Assembly (NCBI RefSeq): GCF_022965805.1 | Contig: NC_133108.1 | Span: forward strand, 21,295,545 to 21,359,544 | DNA length: 64,000 nucleotides | From: Primulina eburnea | Lineage: Eukaryota > Streptophyta > Magnoliopsida > Lamiales > Gesneriaceae | Direction of reading: 5' to 3' | In this document: positions 12,328-25,020 of the stretch, piece after piece | How the letters are laid out: each line of letters opens with the position of its first letter | Position numbering within the stretch: position 1 is the first letter of the stretch | Notes under the pieces: generated by a model | Database searches by the model: none | What the model was told of the DNA's origin: nothing | Seen by the model: the letters and a program-made list of their open reading frames with translations, nothing else | Position numbers and translations under genes: made by a program

Positions 12328-12371
12328 TTCCTCCCCCCCCCCCCCTAAGATATGATTTCGTCCTCGAAATC
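12328..12371 (-). other. Element E polypurine tract (expanded) and hairpin
   Basis: The minus strand has a run of 13 G next to the LTR, longer than in the other elements. The inverted repeat GATTTCG-TCCT-CGAAATC lies at 12354-12371. Confidence 0.85.
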
Positions 12372-12457
12372 ACAAGCAATCTATCATATCAACAAGGAGT
12401 ATATAAAGAAATGTATTCCAAATTTACATTAGTGAAATAATGCTGGGAATTCCTGTC

Positions 12458-14929
12458 TCATATAGATTCAGTCTCCCACGTAGCTTCTTCAAAACCTTGA
12501 TGAGTCCATTGTACTTTTACCAACGGAATCATCTTCGTTCTGAGCTGTTTTTCTTTACGATCAATAATCCGGATCGGTTTCTCGACATAACTCAATGTCT
12601 CGTCCAGCTCAGTCTCGTCTGGTTGAATCACGTGCGAGTCATCAGGGAGATATTTCTGCAACATAGATACATGAAAGACATCATGTATTCCGGATAACGA
12701 AGGCGGCAAGGCGAGTCGATAGGCACGATCTCCTATCTTCTCGAGGATCTCATATGGACCGACGTATCGTGGAGACAACTTCCCTTTCTTGCCAAATCTG
12801 ACAATTCCTCTGAAAGGTGAAATCTTCAGGAACACTCGGTCTCCTGCCTCAAATACCAATGGTCTACGTCGAAGGTTGGCATATTTGGCTTGTCTGTCCT
12901 GGGCTGCCTTCATTTTCTTTTGAATCAATTTTACTTTTTCAGTCATATCTCTGATCATATCAGGTCCAGTCTCAGGAACTTCAGAGATATCATCCCAATA
13001 CAGAGGGGATCTGCATTTTTTTCCGTACAACGCTTCGAATGGAGCCATCTCAATACTCCTTTGATAGCTATTGTTGTACGAAAATTCGCAAAGAGACAAT
13101 GCATCTTTCCAGTTAGTACTAAAATCAAGTACTACAACTCTCAGCATATCTTCCAATGTCTGTATCGTACGCTCTGACTGTCCGTCAGTCTGTGGATGAT
13201 ATGCGGTACTAAGATGTAACTTCTTACCAAGAGCTTGTTGCAGGCTCTGCCAGAAGTGCGAAGTAAATCGAGGATCACGATCTGAAACAATCGACTTCGG
13301 CACTCCGTGCAATCTAACCACTTCTCGGATATAAACATTAGCCATCTGGTCATATCGGTATGTCATCTTGTATGGAATAAAACAAGCAGATTTGGTCAAT
13401 CGATCAATCACGACCCAAATCGCATCACAACCTCGGGAGGATCTCGGTAATTGTGTCACAAAATCCATGGAAATGCGATCCCATTTCCATTCAGGAATGG
13501 ACAAACTCTGTAACAATCCTCCTGGTTTCTTTCTTTCAGCCTTCACCTGTTGGCAATTCAGACACTTGGCTACAAATGTAGTCACATCAGATTTCATTTG
13601 TTTCCACCAATATTGTGTCTTTAAATCATTATACATTTTTCTGCCACCCGGATGAATGCTAAAACGACTGTTGTGCGCTTCTGACAGGATTTGCTGTCTT
13701 AAATCCGAAACATTCGGCACAACCAGACGATTATTCACATACAAAATACCGTCACATACTCGATATTCGGATCGATGTCCAGCTCTGACCATCGCAATCG
13801 AATTCTGTATATTCTGATCACTTTTCTGAGCTTCTTTAATTTTCAAAAGTAGCTCTGGTTCAGCCCGAATAGCACACAATCTCAGAGGCTGATGATTTGT
13901 CTCAAATACTAATCCAGACAAGCAGCAATCTTCCATCAAATTTGATACACCAATCGTCGATAAAGATAAAGAACACATCTTTCGACTTAGTGCATCAGCT
14001 GCTGCATTAGATTTCCCCGGATAATATTTGATCTCACAATCGAAATCTTTCAGTAAATCTAACCATCTTCGCTGTCTCATATTCAATTCAGATTGTGAAA
14101 ACAGATATTTCAAACTTTTATGATCAGAATATATTTCGAATTTCTCACCGTATAGATAATGTCGCCATATTTTCAAGGCAAAGACAAAGGCTGCCAATTC
14201 AAGATCATGAATTGGGTAATGAGTTTCATGGGGTTTCAGCTGTCTCGAGGCATAAGCAATCACATGCCCCCGCTGCATCAAAACACAACCCAGTCCTCGG
14301 TGAGATGCATCACAATAGACAATAAAATCACCAGTACCTGAAGGAATCGTTAACACAGGCGCACTGGTCAATCTCTTTTTCAATTCCAGAAAACTGGATT
14401 CACAGTCTTCTGACCAAATAAACGGAGCATTCTTCTGAGTTAGCTGAGTAATTGGTTTGGCAATACTCGAGAAATCTTGAATAAATCGGCGATAATATCC
14501 CGCCAAACCCATAAAACTACGAATTTCTGGCATAGATGTAGGTCTTGGCCAACTAATCACGGCTTCAACCTTACTGGGATCAACTGATATACCATCTCCT
14601 GATATAATGAGACCCAAAAACACTACTTGTTTCAACCAAAATTCGCATTTTGACAGTTTCGCATACAACTTTTCAGCCCTCAGAATTCTTAACACAGTCC
14701 TCAGATGATTAGCATGTTCAATCATATTCTTTGAATATATCAGTATATCATCAATGAATATGATAACAAAATCATCCAAATATTTCTGAAAGACGCGGTT
14801 CATCAATCCCATAAATACCGCCGGTACATTCGTCAAACCAAAAGGCATGACAATAAACTCATAGTGTTCATACCTGGTTCTGAATGCTTGTCTTAGAGAT
14901 ATCAGAGTCCCTGACTCTCAATTGATGGT
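12458..14929 (-). pseudogene. pol: Element E pol, 3' part: RT C-terminal half, RNase H, integrase, chromodomain
   Basis: A 796-codon open stretch (14848-12458) begins at MPFGLTN of RT and contains the FIDD active site, RNase H (VYCDAS to DALSRK), the HHCC region, the D,D35E core and most of the chromodomain. Three faults are visible. Sequence between 14849 and 14929 continues RT but carries a one-base insertion near 14890. The N-terminal half of RT is cut off by element C. The frame ends early at ESI because of a one-base loss near 12458, while the expected chromodomain tail continues in another frame. The rest of the same gene resumes at 31644. Confidence 0.9.
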
Positions 14930-14934
14930 ATCCA
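14930..14934 (+). other. Target-site duplication of element C (left)
   Basis: ATCCA, repeated at 31639-31643 immediately after the right LTR of C. Confidence 0.95.
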
Positions 14935-15029
14935 TGTAAGGCTCGAGAATTATAAGTATTGTTGATGTTAGACTTGTATAGATAAGAGTGCATGAATTAT
15001 GAGATTTTGAGCAGCAGGGCCGAAGCCAC

Positions 15030-15450
15030 ACCGCCCCCGCGGTGCTAAGACTACCGCACCTGCGGTATATGTGACAGAAAGTTGGTGAATTTGTGCGAAG
15101 CAAGACCGCACCTGCGGTGCTAACAAGACCGCACCCGCAGTGGTGAGTGACCGCACCCGCGGTCATCGTGTTCCAGCAAATATAACTTGGGCCGAGACAT
15201 GAGCGCACCCGCGGTGCTGCATGCGCGAATGCCACCTTTCTTTTATGTTGACACATGGCTTGGGGTATATAAGCTTGCATTGGCACCTCATCTCTTCTCC
15301 ATTTTCAGCAGCCGAGAAGCAAGAGCAAGGGGAGAGAGTTCACTTCTTTATAGTCTTTGCACTTGAGATTTTAAGTGGTTTTGTGTTCCGATTTTAATTT
15401 CGAGGCCGGATTCATGATCCTTGCAACGAGGGCTAGCTAAGGATGTAAGT
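15030..15450 (+). promoter_or_regulatory. LTR promoter module of C (5' LTR)
   Basis: Six ACCGCNNCNGCGGT-type dyads (15030-15217) lie 48 bp upstream of TATATAAG (15266-15273). GTAAGT follows at 15445-15450. The dyads sit in otherwise AT-rich DNA and are rich in CpG and CHG sites. The TATA box is clear; the other roles are inferred. Confidence 0.7.
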
Positions 15451-16339
15451 TCTTATATTTCCAGCATGTTTCAAAATTCATATGTTGGGGAAATTATGTT
15501 TTGAGTTGAGAAATGTGTTCTTGGTATATCGAGCATCGTAGATTCGTTATCAGATTGATTTTCGGATATCGTATGCTATGGGTTCGATTTTCCAGCATGT
15601 GTGGATCGAGTAGATACAGATTTCAGCATGGATATTGATGTGTTGATGAGATTAGGAATGAATTATGATAGATTATCATTGTTTGAGTTGAGCGGTATCA
15701 AAGAATTACGCCATTATGCCGTCAAATTTCATTGAAACAAATGTTAGTTTGGTATATTGATTTGCTTGAGACGTATATGACTGAAGTGCACATTGTTTAT
15801 GCCATTCCAGATTTGTATTGGCTATTGTGAACTCGAGACTTCGATTACGACACCGATTATTCGACAAGAAAGGTATAATTCATGTGGTCTTGGGATTGCA
15901 CAACCCGATTCAGATTTGATCCGAGTTTCCCTAAATCACATACTAGATTGTTATTACATTGATTATGTAATGTCTTGTTTATTGATTTATATTCGAGTCC
16001 TGAGTTAGGAGATATTGGCAGACTAGCCAAAACTAGACGTTTCGGTGTATCGACGCATAGTAGTAGATTTGCTCTATGTGCAGACCCTCAATACAGAGTT
16101 GACCGAAGTCTAGGAATAAGACGTACCGTTGCCCCGAGTGGTTGGGTAGGTAACAGACCGTCTTATTCACACGAGATCCCTAGATTAGAAATGAGTCGAG
16201 TCAAGAGTTAAATGTTGAATACAGATTTGTATTCTTCTACATGTTTAGATTTACATTCATGTTACTTGTTATATGCTATGCATTTGTATATGATATTTAC
16301 ATTGCATGCATCCATGTTTTATATTGGGATATGTTCTCA

Positions 16340-16387
16340 CCGGAGTTATCCGGCTGTTGTCGTGTCTGTATGTGTGCATGGCAACAG
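16340..16387 (+). other. Double-hairpin block in the C LTRs
   Basis: In transcription sense: CTCA, then CCGGA-GTTA-TCCGG (16340-16353), then CTGTTGTC (16354-16361) pairing with GGCAACAG (16380-16387; one G:U in RNA). Also in the 3' LTR from 31286. It lies about 1.1 kb downstream of the TATA box, so it should be within the transcript. Confidence 0.6.
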
Positions 16388-16697
16388 GTGGGGCAGGATC
16401 TGGGTCTCGAGCTAGATGAGAGATGGATGATAGAGTGGAGATCTCGGGCGTTGCAGATTACTAGTGGTTCCTACTAGACTTGTACTTATGATTGTATTTG
16501 GCATGTAAAAACTAGTGTATGTTTGTAGTAAACAGATATGTTTTTACATAATGTTGTTTATTTAATATGAAGACATGTTATGCTTTAATTATACATTTGA
16601 ATTAGTGTTAAAAGCAAATTTTTGACCCACATTTCCGAACAAAGATCCAATTAAATCCCCAAAAGAATTGAGTTAGAGCCCGGGTCCCCACAACAGG

Positions 16698-16709
16698 TGG
16701 TATCAGAGC
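16698..16709 (+). other. Element C primer-binding site (tRNA-iMet)
   Basis: TGGTATCAGAGC, 5 nt after the 5' LTR. Confidence 0.95.
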
Positions 16710-16891
16710 CGTAGGTTCTGTAGACTGAGATAGAATAGAATGAGCGGGGTAGATCGAGTCATCTTCCTTGCTTTTGAGATGCTAGCATGATTTATTGCTT
16801 TCCCTATTGTATGTTGTTGTATTATCTGAATTGATTTACAGCATGTCAAGCCTGAATCAGAACCGATTCTCGATCAGAGGGTGTGATCAGA

Positions 16892-16896
16892 GGAGG
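16892..16896 (-). other. Target-site duplication of element D (left)
   Basis: GGAGG, repeated at 25157-25161 after the right LTR of D. Confidence 0.95.
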
Positions 16897-17186
16897 TGTG
16901 GGGACCCGGACGCTAATCATTTTCTTAATCATCGTTGGGATTTAAATAATCAGTTCTGATAAACAGGGTCTAAAAATTTTTCTTTTTAATATACAATAGC
17001 GGAAGGTAATGGAATCTAAATACTACACATATCTGTATAAAATACATTTCAGTATTAAAAGTACAATAATCTAATCTAAAGTTCCACTACTAACGTCAAG
17101 TAATAAAACCAAGTCTACTGTAAGTCCGGAATCACCACGCTAACTCGTCTTCTCTCATCGTCATCTCGACCCTGATCCTGCCCCAC

Positions 17187-17235
17187 CTGTTGTCATGCAC
17201 ACATACAAAACAAGACAACAGCCGGATAACTCCGG
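17187..17235 (-). other. Double-hairpin block in the D LTRs
   Basis: CTGTTGTC (17187-17194) with GACAACAG (17214-17221), then CCGGA-TAAC-TCCGG (17222-17235) and GTGAGAATAAA. Second copy 23155-23203. Confidence 0.6.
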
Positions 17236-18591
17236 TGAGAATAAATCCCAGTATAAAACATGGTAAACATGTATATACATAAAATAATTCATGAAACATG
17301 CTGTTACGAATAAAATCGAAACATTAGATTTCATAAGCTATGAAATCTAATCACACAACAAGCATGCACTTCAAATCAACCAACCATGCATATAACCAAT
17401 CTAAATCATAAAAACATGCTAGCACAATTGGAAGCAATAATGATGGGTCCTATGATCTAGGAACCACATCCATATAAGCATGCAGTCCTAATCAAATCAC
17501 GTCTAGACTTGACTCGACTAGAACTCTAGGGATCCCGGTGTGAATAAGACGTCACTACCTACCCTCCAATCGGGGTAATGAACGTCTCATTCCTAGACTT
17601 CGGTCTGAGCTGTATCAACGGCGGCAATAAGAGTAATACCTACTCCTATGCTGAGATACACCGAAACGTCTAGATATTTGACAATTCCTGTCAAAGACTC
17701 TCCTATCTTAACTGCAAGGAATAACAATCTGTAAACAAAGCATAATCATATTCATAACTGAATATCACAATTATCTTACCTGCTTGAATACAGATTCTGT
17801 AATCAAAGCATAATCAGATAACAATATAAACAGTAATCTAGTATGTGATTTTATTGGGAAACTCAAATTAATCTAATTTGAGTTATGCGTCCCGAATATC
17901 ACATGAATTATACCTTTGTCTTCCTGATCTGATGAAGACGACGTCTCGAAGTCGAATCTGTTCATCCCTGATCTGAAACGACAATAACAAATACACTGTA
18001 TCAATATGTAGTTCAAATCACAATCTGTTCTGAACAATACCCAATTCAGTATATAATCTGATCCATATCTGAACAAACCACAATCTGATTCATATCAACA
18101 AGATCATAATATAACATAAATCAATACTGAATCTGACCAATCTGCGCCAACTGATGTTTAGACGGCATATCATATCATGTCGATAACCCGACAATCTCAA
18201 CATCACAAATAACCTATCAGAACTTGGAGTCAATACCATAATATCATTCTTCTAATTCCAGCATATGAATGTCTAACAACTGCATCTTCAGAAATGCTGA
18301 AATATATAATACAGACATACGGTATTATTTCCTCTATCTGACTTCACATAACTACTGAATAACCTATCCAGACCCATAAGAATAATCCTCTATTCATTCT
18401 TAAATCAAGAATACTACCATTTAGTTTGAAGTCTCAGTCAATATCTTCTAAAATTCATAACAATTGTATAACCAACTTATTCTTAAATCTGTCTTCGATT
18501 ATACAATATCTACGGTAGTATAAACACCATATCTGAATCATATTCAATTCTGACAACCTCATAAAATCAAATCTTGTCTAAACGTAACAAA

Positions 18592-18736
18592 ACTTACGTC
18601 CAATTGTAGCTATCGTTGCCAGGAACTCGGTACTATACTCAGATTCAAAATCAGACGGGTGGCTAAAGTAAAAAGGCGTGAGAATTTCTTATCTTCCTCC
18701 TTCCTCGATTTCCTTTCTTCTTTCTGAAGAAGGAAT

Positions 18737-18779
<43 letters not shown>

Positions 18780-19062
18780 GTTGCATTCCCAAGAGACAAG
18801 TGGCGATTTGACAAAATGCATGCCGCTCGCTAGGGCGGACGAAAGGTGCTCGCTAGGGCGAGTTGGTTTCGGTCGAGATCCTCGGCTGAACATCTCCAGT
18901 CGCTCGGGCGGTCAAAATTGCTCGCTAGGGCGAAGAACTCTCGGCCCTCACAAATTAAACATCTCGCTCGGGCGGACAAAAAGTGCCGCCCGGGCGAAGG
19001 ACTCTCGGCTTTCTACCATTAAACCCTCTCGCTCGGGCGGTCATAAACTCCCGCCCGGGCGA
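18592..19062 (-). promoter_or_regulatory. LTR promoter module of D (3' LTR)
   Basis: Four units, each two GC dyads (CGCTCGGGCGG-type), at about 65-bp period from 19062 to 18824. Then about 48 bp, a (TA)18 tract (18776-18741) in the TATA position, and GAC|GTAAGTTTT with GTAAGT at 18597-18592. Confidence 0.65.
18741..18776. repeat. (TA)n microsatellite at TATA position, D 3' LTR
   Basis: 36 nt of pure TA; 26 nt in the 5' LTR copy. The 10-nt gap accounts for the whole length difference between the two D LTRs. Confidence 0.95.
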
Positions 19063-19198
19063 ATGACATTCGGCCCAAATCTTGTGTCCCTCATAATTTG
19101 TTTTCCAATTTGATCTCGAACTGGCCCGGCTATAATTACATCAAGTCATAATCAACAAATCATCTCAGATTACGTTAATTAAATTCTCGGGCATTACA

Positions 19199-19236
19199 TT
19201 TCTCCCCCTCTTAGATCTGAGTTCGTCCTCGAACTC
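19199..19236 (-). other. Element D polypurine tract and covarying hairpin
   Basis: Polypurine GAGGGGGAGAA (minus) abuts the LTR. The hairpin GAGTTCG-TCCT-CGAACTC (19219-19236) differs from the other elements at the third arm position on both sides, keeping the pairing. Confidence 0.85.
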
Positions 19237-21497
19237 ACCAATCATCAAACCAAATCTGTCAGAAGAAATATATGACAGAGTTTAACATCCAAACTCATTT
19301 CACTAGCCGAATCAATCCCATATTACTGGCTATATAACACCTGTATACGCCAATTGCAATTTATAACAAAGCAATACCACCTGTAGTTGCTATTCCATCT
19401 TCGGCTCCCAATACCAATCGTCATCATCCGACATTGGTTTCTTACATCTATTCATTCTAATCTAGCTGGATAGTTATGGTCATACCGTAAGTCATACCCT
19501 GACAACCATTCATAACAGCTAGTACTAACATCTAGTACTAAAGTTCTACCCATATCCGCCAATATCTGGTTACTACAAGCTGACTACCTGTCAATCTGTA
19601 ACAACTCTGCGAGGGAGAACTCATGATATTTCCGTCACAAGTACCGCTCCATCCAAATCACAATCTGATATCATCTAATGCAGCATTCTAGTAAATCTGA
19701 CAATTCCTTTGACATTGATCTATGTCATCTGGTTCTGTTTGTACGTAATCTGGTACAAACTGATAGATATAGATTGAATATTCTGTCAATCATAATCATA
19801 TCATATCATAAGCTGTAGAATTGACGGTACTTTTATCCCGAAAGCCATACTCACATTTTCTTATTCAGAAATATACTAAATCGGTAATCATCTTCTGATT
19901 CATATCTTTCTGGCTTCTTTTGTTCTCAATTCAAACATATCAGTACCATTTCTACCAATCTTACAACATAATTTGCTGTCCCAACTGATCTCATCTATCT
20001 ATGCCACATTATCTGTTCGAATATCTTACATTCTGAAATAGCTGAATGAAACCTGAATCCACCCCAGTGCAGTTCTGACACTACCTGTGACGTCAGATTC
20101 GAACTAATGCTGTACAAGATCAGTTAATAACATAAAAGAACGAAGAAATACCTACCTGGTATTCGGCTCTGACTATCAATACCAAAAGCTGTAAACAATT
20201 CTGATAACACACGATAACCAAACCCATAGAAACGCAAACTCATACAGATGTTATATTGATCTGATCAATAAAATACAGGTCTGAAAATTCTGATCACCGT
20301 TCGGAACTACAGTATTTTCCACAACAACTCTGATACAATTGGAACTGCATAGTATCACACACTGACTCCCAATAATATCAAATTCTGAATAGAAAGAACC
20401 TATACAGATCTAGTGAGTTTAAGAAAACTCATAACATAATAGATTCTGGCTGGCTGACTAATCTTCATACTGCCCAGATCAACTGCTATATCTCATCTGC
20501 AAATAGAATATACTCCCAACCAATATAAGATGTCTCAAATACTGATTTCGAATCATAACAATACTTAGCAGACATAAAGCAATACAAGAAAAAGAAAATC
20601 AGAAGAAGATAATCTGGTTCTGACATATCTGACATTCTGCTAATGCTGACATTTCTGATACCGCATAGTCTGAATGAAAACCTGTATCAGTAACTGCATA
20701 CCGGATTCATACCTGACCCAGTGCTGTATACAATAATCACAATTCTCGAAATATTTAACCCAGGTCTTCAAATATTCAATATAATCAATTGAATGCTGCC
20801 AATATATCAATAAATCATAGAGATAACAAGCATTATTCTTCAGACTACCCCTGAACACATAATCTGCCAATCTAGAAACAGAACTGAAATGTCTTCAAGA
20901 GAAATATGAAATCAACTGGATTCTTCAGCCCATACCTTAATCTGTCAATTCTTTCAGTTCATTCTGACATAAAACACATCTGACATCCTATCTAGGCCAA
21001 CACCAGTCAACTATTAGATTACTAGCCCATGTGTTACTGCTAGACTCGATTTCAGTGGATCTACTGAATACATAAGGATACTATCTATTCCTTTTTGTAC
21101 TAATCGAGCCAAGAACAGTACAATGATCTAAGGAATTCTAGATCTAGAATCCTCATTTATCAACTATTTCCAGAACACATGCTACAATATTTCTGTACTT
21201 GTTTAGCAGTACATATCCATACTGAGATCGAAATCATATAACACCAGTACATCATATCTAGCCCAATCTCGGTTTCATTCTACTGTAGTATATAACATGT
21301 CACAGAAATCTCTGATATCAACATATTCTTCCAAACAGTAAGGAAATCAATACTACAGCACAAACAGACCCCATAAATATAGCATATCATCATGCTACTC
21401 AATCACAGATACTCATGGCGAATGCATGAGTATATATCAATACATCTGCAGTATAATCATAAAGAATAGTACCTGTGGTAGTTTCTGGGTTTGTTTC
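19237..21497 (-). pseudogene. Element D decayed pol remnant
   Basis: Occupies the place of pol but has no frame above about 76 codons. One stretch is still recognisable: 21030-21180 aligns with 32036-32165 of E, the protease-RT linker, in the same order and strand. The rest is AT-rich with many CTGATA or AATCTG words and shows no RT, RNase H or integrase motif. Because the LTRs are nearly identical, the decay must predate this insertion: the element has been copied in this state. Confidence 0.65.
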
Positions 21498-22394
21498 TCA
21501 CGCATTGCCACCCGATGGTCCTGCTCCCCAAAATCTTTGGGAACCCTTCTGAGGACACACTCTAGCAAAATGCCCATGTTGTCCGCAGACATTGCATCTA
21601 CCACGCACTCCCTGGCAGTGCTCTGGGGAATGTCTCCCTCCACAAGTCCTACAATGTTCTCCGGTATAACGTGGACTAGACACACTGGAACTAGAGGAAC
21701 CACTTCCCAACTTCTTGAATGACTTCTTCTGAGCTTTCAGCATATCTTGCTTTCCACTCGTACTGCCTTTATCAAATCTGATAGGGGATTTTTGTGTCTG
21801 GGGTTGTTTCACACACAACCTCCCTAGCTGTCTAATCAGACTCGCCTCAGCTCTCTGCGCTCTACTCAGGACATCAGCGAAATGGTAAGGTCGCTGCAGA
21901 TTCATCAATGCAACTACTTCCGAATTCAATCCTCTGATGAACTGATTCACCACAGCTTCATCATTCCCAGCTAACTGAGGAACAAAACGCAATAAAGTAG
22001 AGAATTTAGAAGAATATTCATCAATATTCAATGGCCCTTGTCTCAGATTCTCAAATTCTGCTCTTTTGTCCTCTTGATACGAAGCTGAGAAAAATCTCTG
22101 ATAGAATTCAGCTTTGAAGACTTCCCACGTGATTACCATACGACGTAGTTCTAAGATCCCTTTGATCGTAGTCCACCAACTCCTGGCAGTCTCTCGTAAT
22201 TGAAGGAATATCAATTTAACTCTCTGCTCCTCTGTACATTCTAAGAAGTCGAACAATATTTCGATGTCATCCAACCAGTTCTGGCAATCTTCAGATGTCT
22301 CAGTCCCACTCAGAATCGGCGGCTGAAATAACTGTAATTCTGCAAACTTCGTTTCTATCTGAGTCTCTGACATATCTATCTGAAGTTCTGACAT
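21498..22394 (-). CDS. gag: Element D gag (298 aa) with two CCHC-type zinc motifs
   Basis: Retrotransposon capsid/nucleocapsid protein. Residues 20-190 match the retrotransposon gag fold shared with C, E and J (NWLDDIEILF, WWTTIKG, EFYQRFFSASY, ADVLSRAQRAE). A Ser-rich basic linker follows near 220-235, and then a double zinc motif near 240-280 (CRTCGGRHSPEHC and CNVCGQHGHFARVC) with all ligands present. The usual initiator context (MPPRR-like, as in C and E) lies upstream near 22470 but is thrown out of frame by a two-base insertion, so translation would start at the internal Met (MSELQ) or nearby. The frame ends at GPSGGNA, before protease. It is intact while the neighbouring pol is not, which suggests gag has been kept. 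Confidence 0.88.
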   Translation of the reverse strand: MSELQIDMSETQIETKFAELQLFQPPILSGTETSEDCQNWLDDIEILFDFLECTEEQRVKLIFLQLRETARSWWTTIKGILELRRMVITWEVFKAEFYQRFFSASYQEDKRAEFENLRQGPLNIDEYSSKFSTLLRFVPQLAGNDEAVVNQFIRGLNSEVVALMNLQRPYHFADVLSRAQRAEASLIRQLGRLCVKQPQTQKSPIRFDKGSTSGKQDMLKAQKKSFKKLGSGSSSSSVSSPRYTGEHCRTCGGRHSPEHCQGVRGRCNVCGQHGHFARVCPQKGSQRFWGAGPSGGNA

Positions 22395-22847
22395 ACCTGT
22401 CTGAGGTTCTGATCTATCTGTCTGAGCATACGAAGTACTGCCTCTTTCCGGAATTCTACGGGGAGGTACATCTGATTACCAAAAAGGTTAGTACCCAGTA
22501 CTACAAATCTGTGCCAATCTTTTCTGATCATGATCATCTTACTGCTGATCATGAATCCGATCTGATTATTTAAGAATACATATACCAATTCAAATCATAT
22601 AATCAGGTAACATGTATCTTAACGCAGTAACACATAGTCTCATGCTAGCACCCAATGTCAATCAACATTATAAACGATCTCATGCTAGCACAAACATGCA
22701 AGGAAAGAACATTCATCTACCCCGCTCATTCTCTTCTATCCCAATCTAAGTCAGTCTAAAAGATCTATCGCTAAAAGATCAATAGCTAAAAGATCTAACC
22801 TCTAAAGGAACAATCTGCTCTAATTATCTCATTCTAGGAATCCTTTG

Positions 22848-22859
22848 GCTCTGATACCA
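22848..22859 (-). other. Element D primer-binding site (tRNA-iMet)
   Basis: The minus strand reads TGGTATCAGAGC, 5 nt inside the 5' LTR. Confidence 0.95.
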
Positions 22860-24559
22860 CCTGTTGTGGGGACCCGGACGCTAATCATTTTCTTAATCAT
22901 CGTTGGGATTTAAATAATCAGTTCTGATAAACAGGGTCTAAAAATTTTTCTTTTTAATATACAATAGCGGAAGGTAATGGAATCTAAATACTACACATAT
23001 CTGTATAAAATACATTTCAGTATTAAAAGTACAATAATCTAATCTAAAGTTCCACTACTAACGTCAAGTAATAAAACCAAGTCTACTGTAAGTCCGGAAT
23101 CACCACGCTAACTCGTCTTCTCTCATCGTCATCTCGACCCTGATCCTGCCCCACCTGTTGTCATGCACACATACAAAACAAGACAACAGCCGGATAACTC
23201 CGGTGAGAATAAATCCCAGTATAAAACATGGTAAACATGTATATACATAAAATATTTCATGAAACATGCTGTTACGAATAAAATCGAAACATTAGATTTC
23301 ATAAGCTATGAAATCTAATCACACAACAAGCATGCACTTCAAATCAACCAACCATGCATATAACCAATCTAAATCATAAAAACATGCTAGCACAATTGGA
23401 AGCAATAATGATGGGTCCTATGATCTAGGAACCACATCCATATAAGCATGCAGTCCTAATCAAATCACGTCTAGACTTGACTCGACTAGAACTCTAGGGA
23501 TCCCGGTGTGAATAAGACGTCACTACCTACCCTCCAATCGGGGTTATGAACGTCTCATTCCTAGACTTCGGTCTGAGCTGTATCAACGGCGGCAATAAGA
23601 GTAATACCTACTCCTATGCTGAGATACACCGAAACGTCTAGATATTTGACAATTCCTGTCAAAGACTCTCCTATCTTAACTGCAAGGAATAACAATCTGT
23701 AAACAAAGCATAATCATATTCATAACTGAATATCACAATTATCTTACCTGCTTGAATACAGATTCTGTAATCAAAGCATAATCAGATAACAATATAAACA
23801 GTAATCTAGTATGTGATTTTATTGGGAAACTCAAATTAATCTAATTTGAGTTATGCGTCCCGAATATCACATGAATTATACCTTTGTCTTCCTGATCTGA
23901 TGAAGACGACGTCTCGAAGTCGAATCTGTTCATCCCTGATCTGAAACGACAATAACAAATACACTGTATCAATATGTAGTTCAAATCACAATCTGTTCTG
24001 AACAATACCCAATTCAGTATATAATCTGATCCATATCTGAACAAACCACAATCTGATTCATATCAACAAGATCATAATATAACATAAATCAATACTGAAT
24101 CTGACCAATCTGCGCCAACTGATGTTTAGACGGCATATCATATCATGTCGATAACCCGACAATCTCAACATCACAAATAACCTATCAGAACTTGGAGTCA
24201 ATACCATAATATCATTCTTCTAATTCCAGCATATGAATGTCTAACAACTGCATCTTCAGAAATGCTGAAATATATAATACAGACATACGGTATTATTTCC
24301 TCTATCTGACTTCACATAACTACTGAATAACCTATCCAGACCCATAAGAATAATCCTCTATTCATTCTTAAATCAAGAATACTACCATTTAGTTTGAAGT
24401 CTCAGTCAATATCTTCTAAAATTCATAACAATTGTATAACCAACTTATTCTTAAATCTGTCTTCGATTATACAATATCTACGGTAGTATAAACACCATAT
24501 CTGAATCATATTCAATTCTGACAACCTCATAAAATCAAATCTTGTCTAAACGTAACAAA

Positions 24560-25020
24560 ACTTACGTCCAATTGTAGCTATCGTTGCCAGGAACTCGGTA
24601 CTATACTCAGATTCAAAATCAGACGGGTGGCTAAAGTAAAAAGGCGTGAGAATTTCTTATCTTCCTCCTTCCTCGATTTCCTTTCTTCTTTCTGAAGAAG
24701 GAATCGCATATATATATATATATATATATATATACACGTTGCATTCCCAAGAGACAAGTGGCGATTTGACAAAATGCATGCCGCTCGCTAGGGCGGACGA
24801 AAGGTGCTCGCTAGGGCGAGTTGGTTTCGGTCGAGATCCTCGGCTGAACATCTCCAGTCGCTCGGGCGGTCAAAATTGCTCGCTAGGGCGAAGAACTCTC
24901 GGCCCTCACAAATTAAACATCTCGCTCGGGCGGACAAAAAGTGCCGCCCGGGCGAAGGACTCTCGGCTTTCTACCATTAAACCCTCTCGCTCGGGCGGTC
25001 ATAAACTCCCGCCCGGGCGA
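24560..25020 (-). promoter_or_regulatory. LTR promoter module of D (5' LTR)
   Basis: Same as 18592-19062: dyad array 25020-24782, TA tract 24734-24709 (26 nt), GTAAGT at 24565-24560. This copy would drive the gag transcript. Confidence 0.65.
24709..24734. repeat. (TA)n microsatellite at TATA position, D 5' LTR
   Basis: 26 nt of TA, five units shorter than in the 3' LTR of the same young element. Confidence 0.95.

Larger units (their letters stand above)
14935..16692 (+). repeat. Element C 5' LTR (1758 bp)
   Basis: TGTAAGGCTCGAG...GGGTCCCCACA. Promoter module 15030-15450 and hairpin block 16340-16387. Six dyads here against eight in the 3' copy. Confidence 0.95.
16897..19198 (-). repeat. Element D 3' LTR (2302 bp)
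   Basis: TGTGGGGACC...GGGCATTACA. Near-identical to 22865-25156. Confidence 0.96.

Noticed and set aside
12938..14341. Plus-strand frames opposite the pol genes (such as 12890-13177, 14095-14325, 2406-2801)
   Set aside because: Complement of conserved RT/integrase coding sequence; shadows.
16698..16709. Part of a tRNA gene
   Set aside because: Only the 12-nt tRNA-complementary primer site is present, no cloverleaf.
18781..19113. 110-141 codon frames with GRxKLxxGR-like repeats over the dyad arrays of D (also 24646-25071) and similar ones in E
   Set aside because: The periodic peptide is just the dyad array translated; the frame starts in TA repeat and has no coding context.
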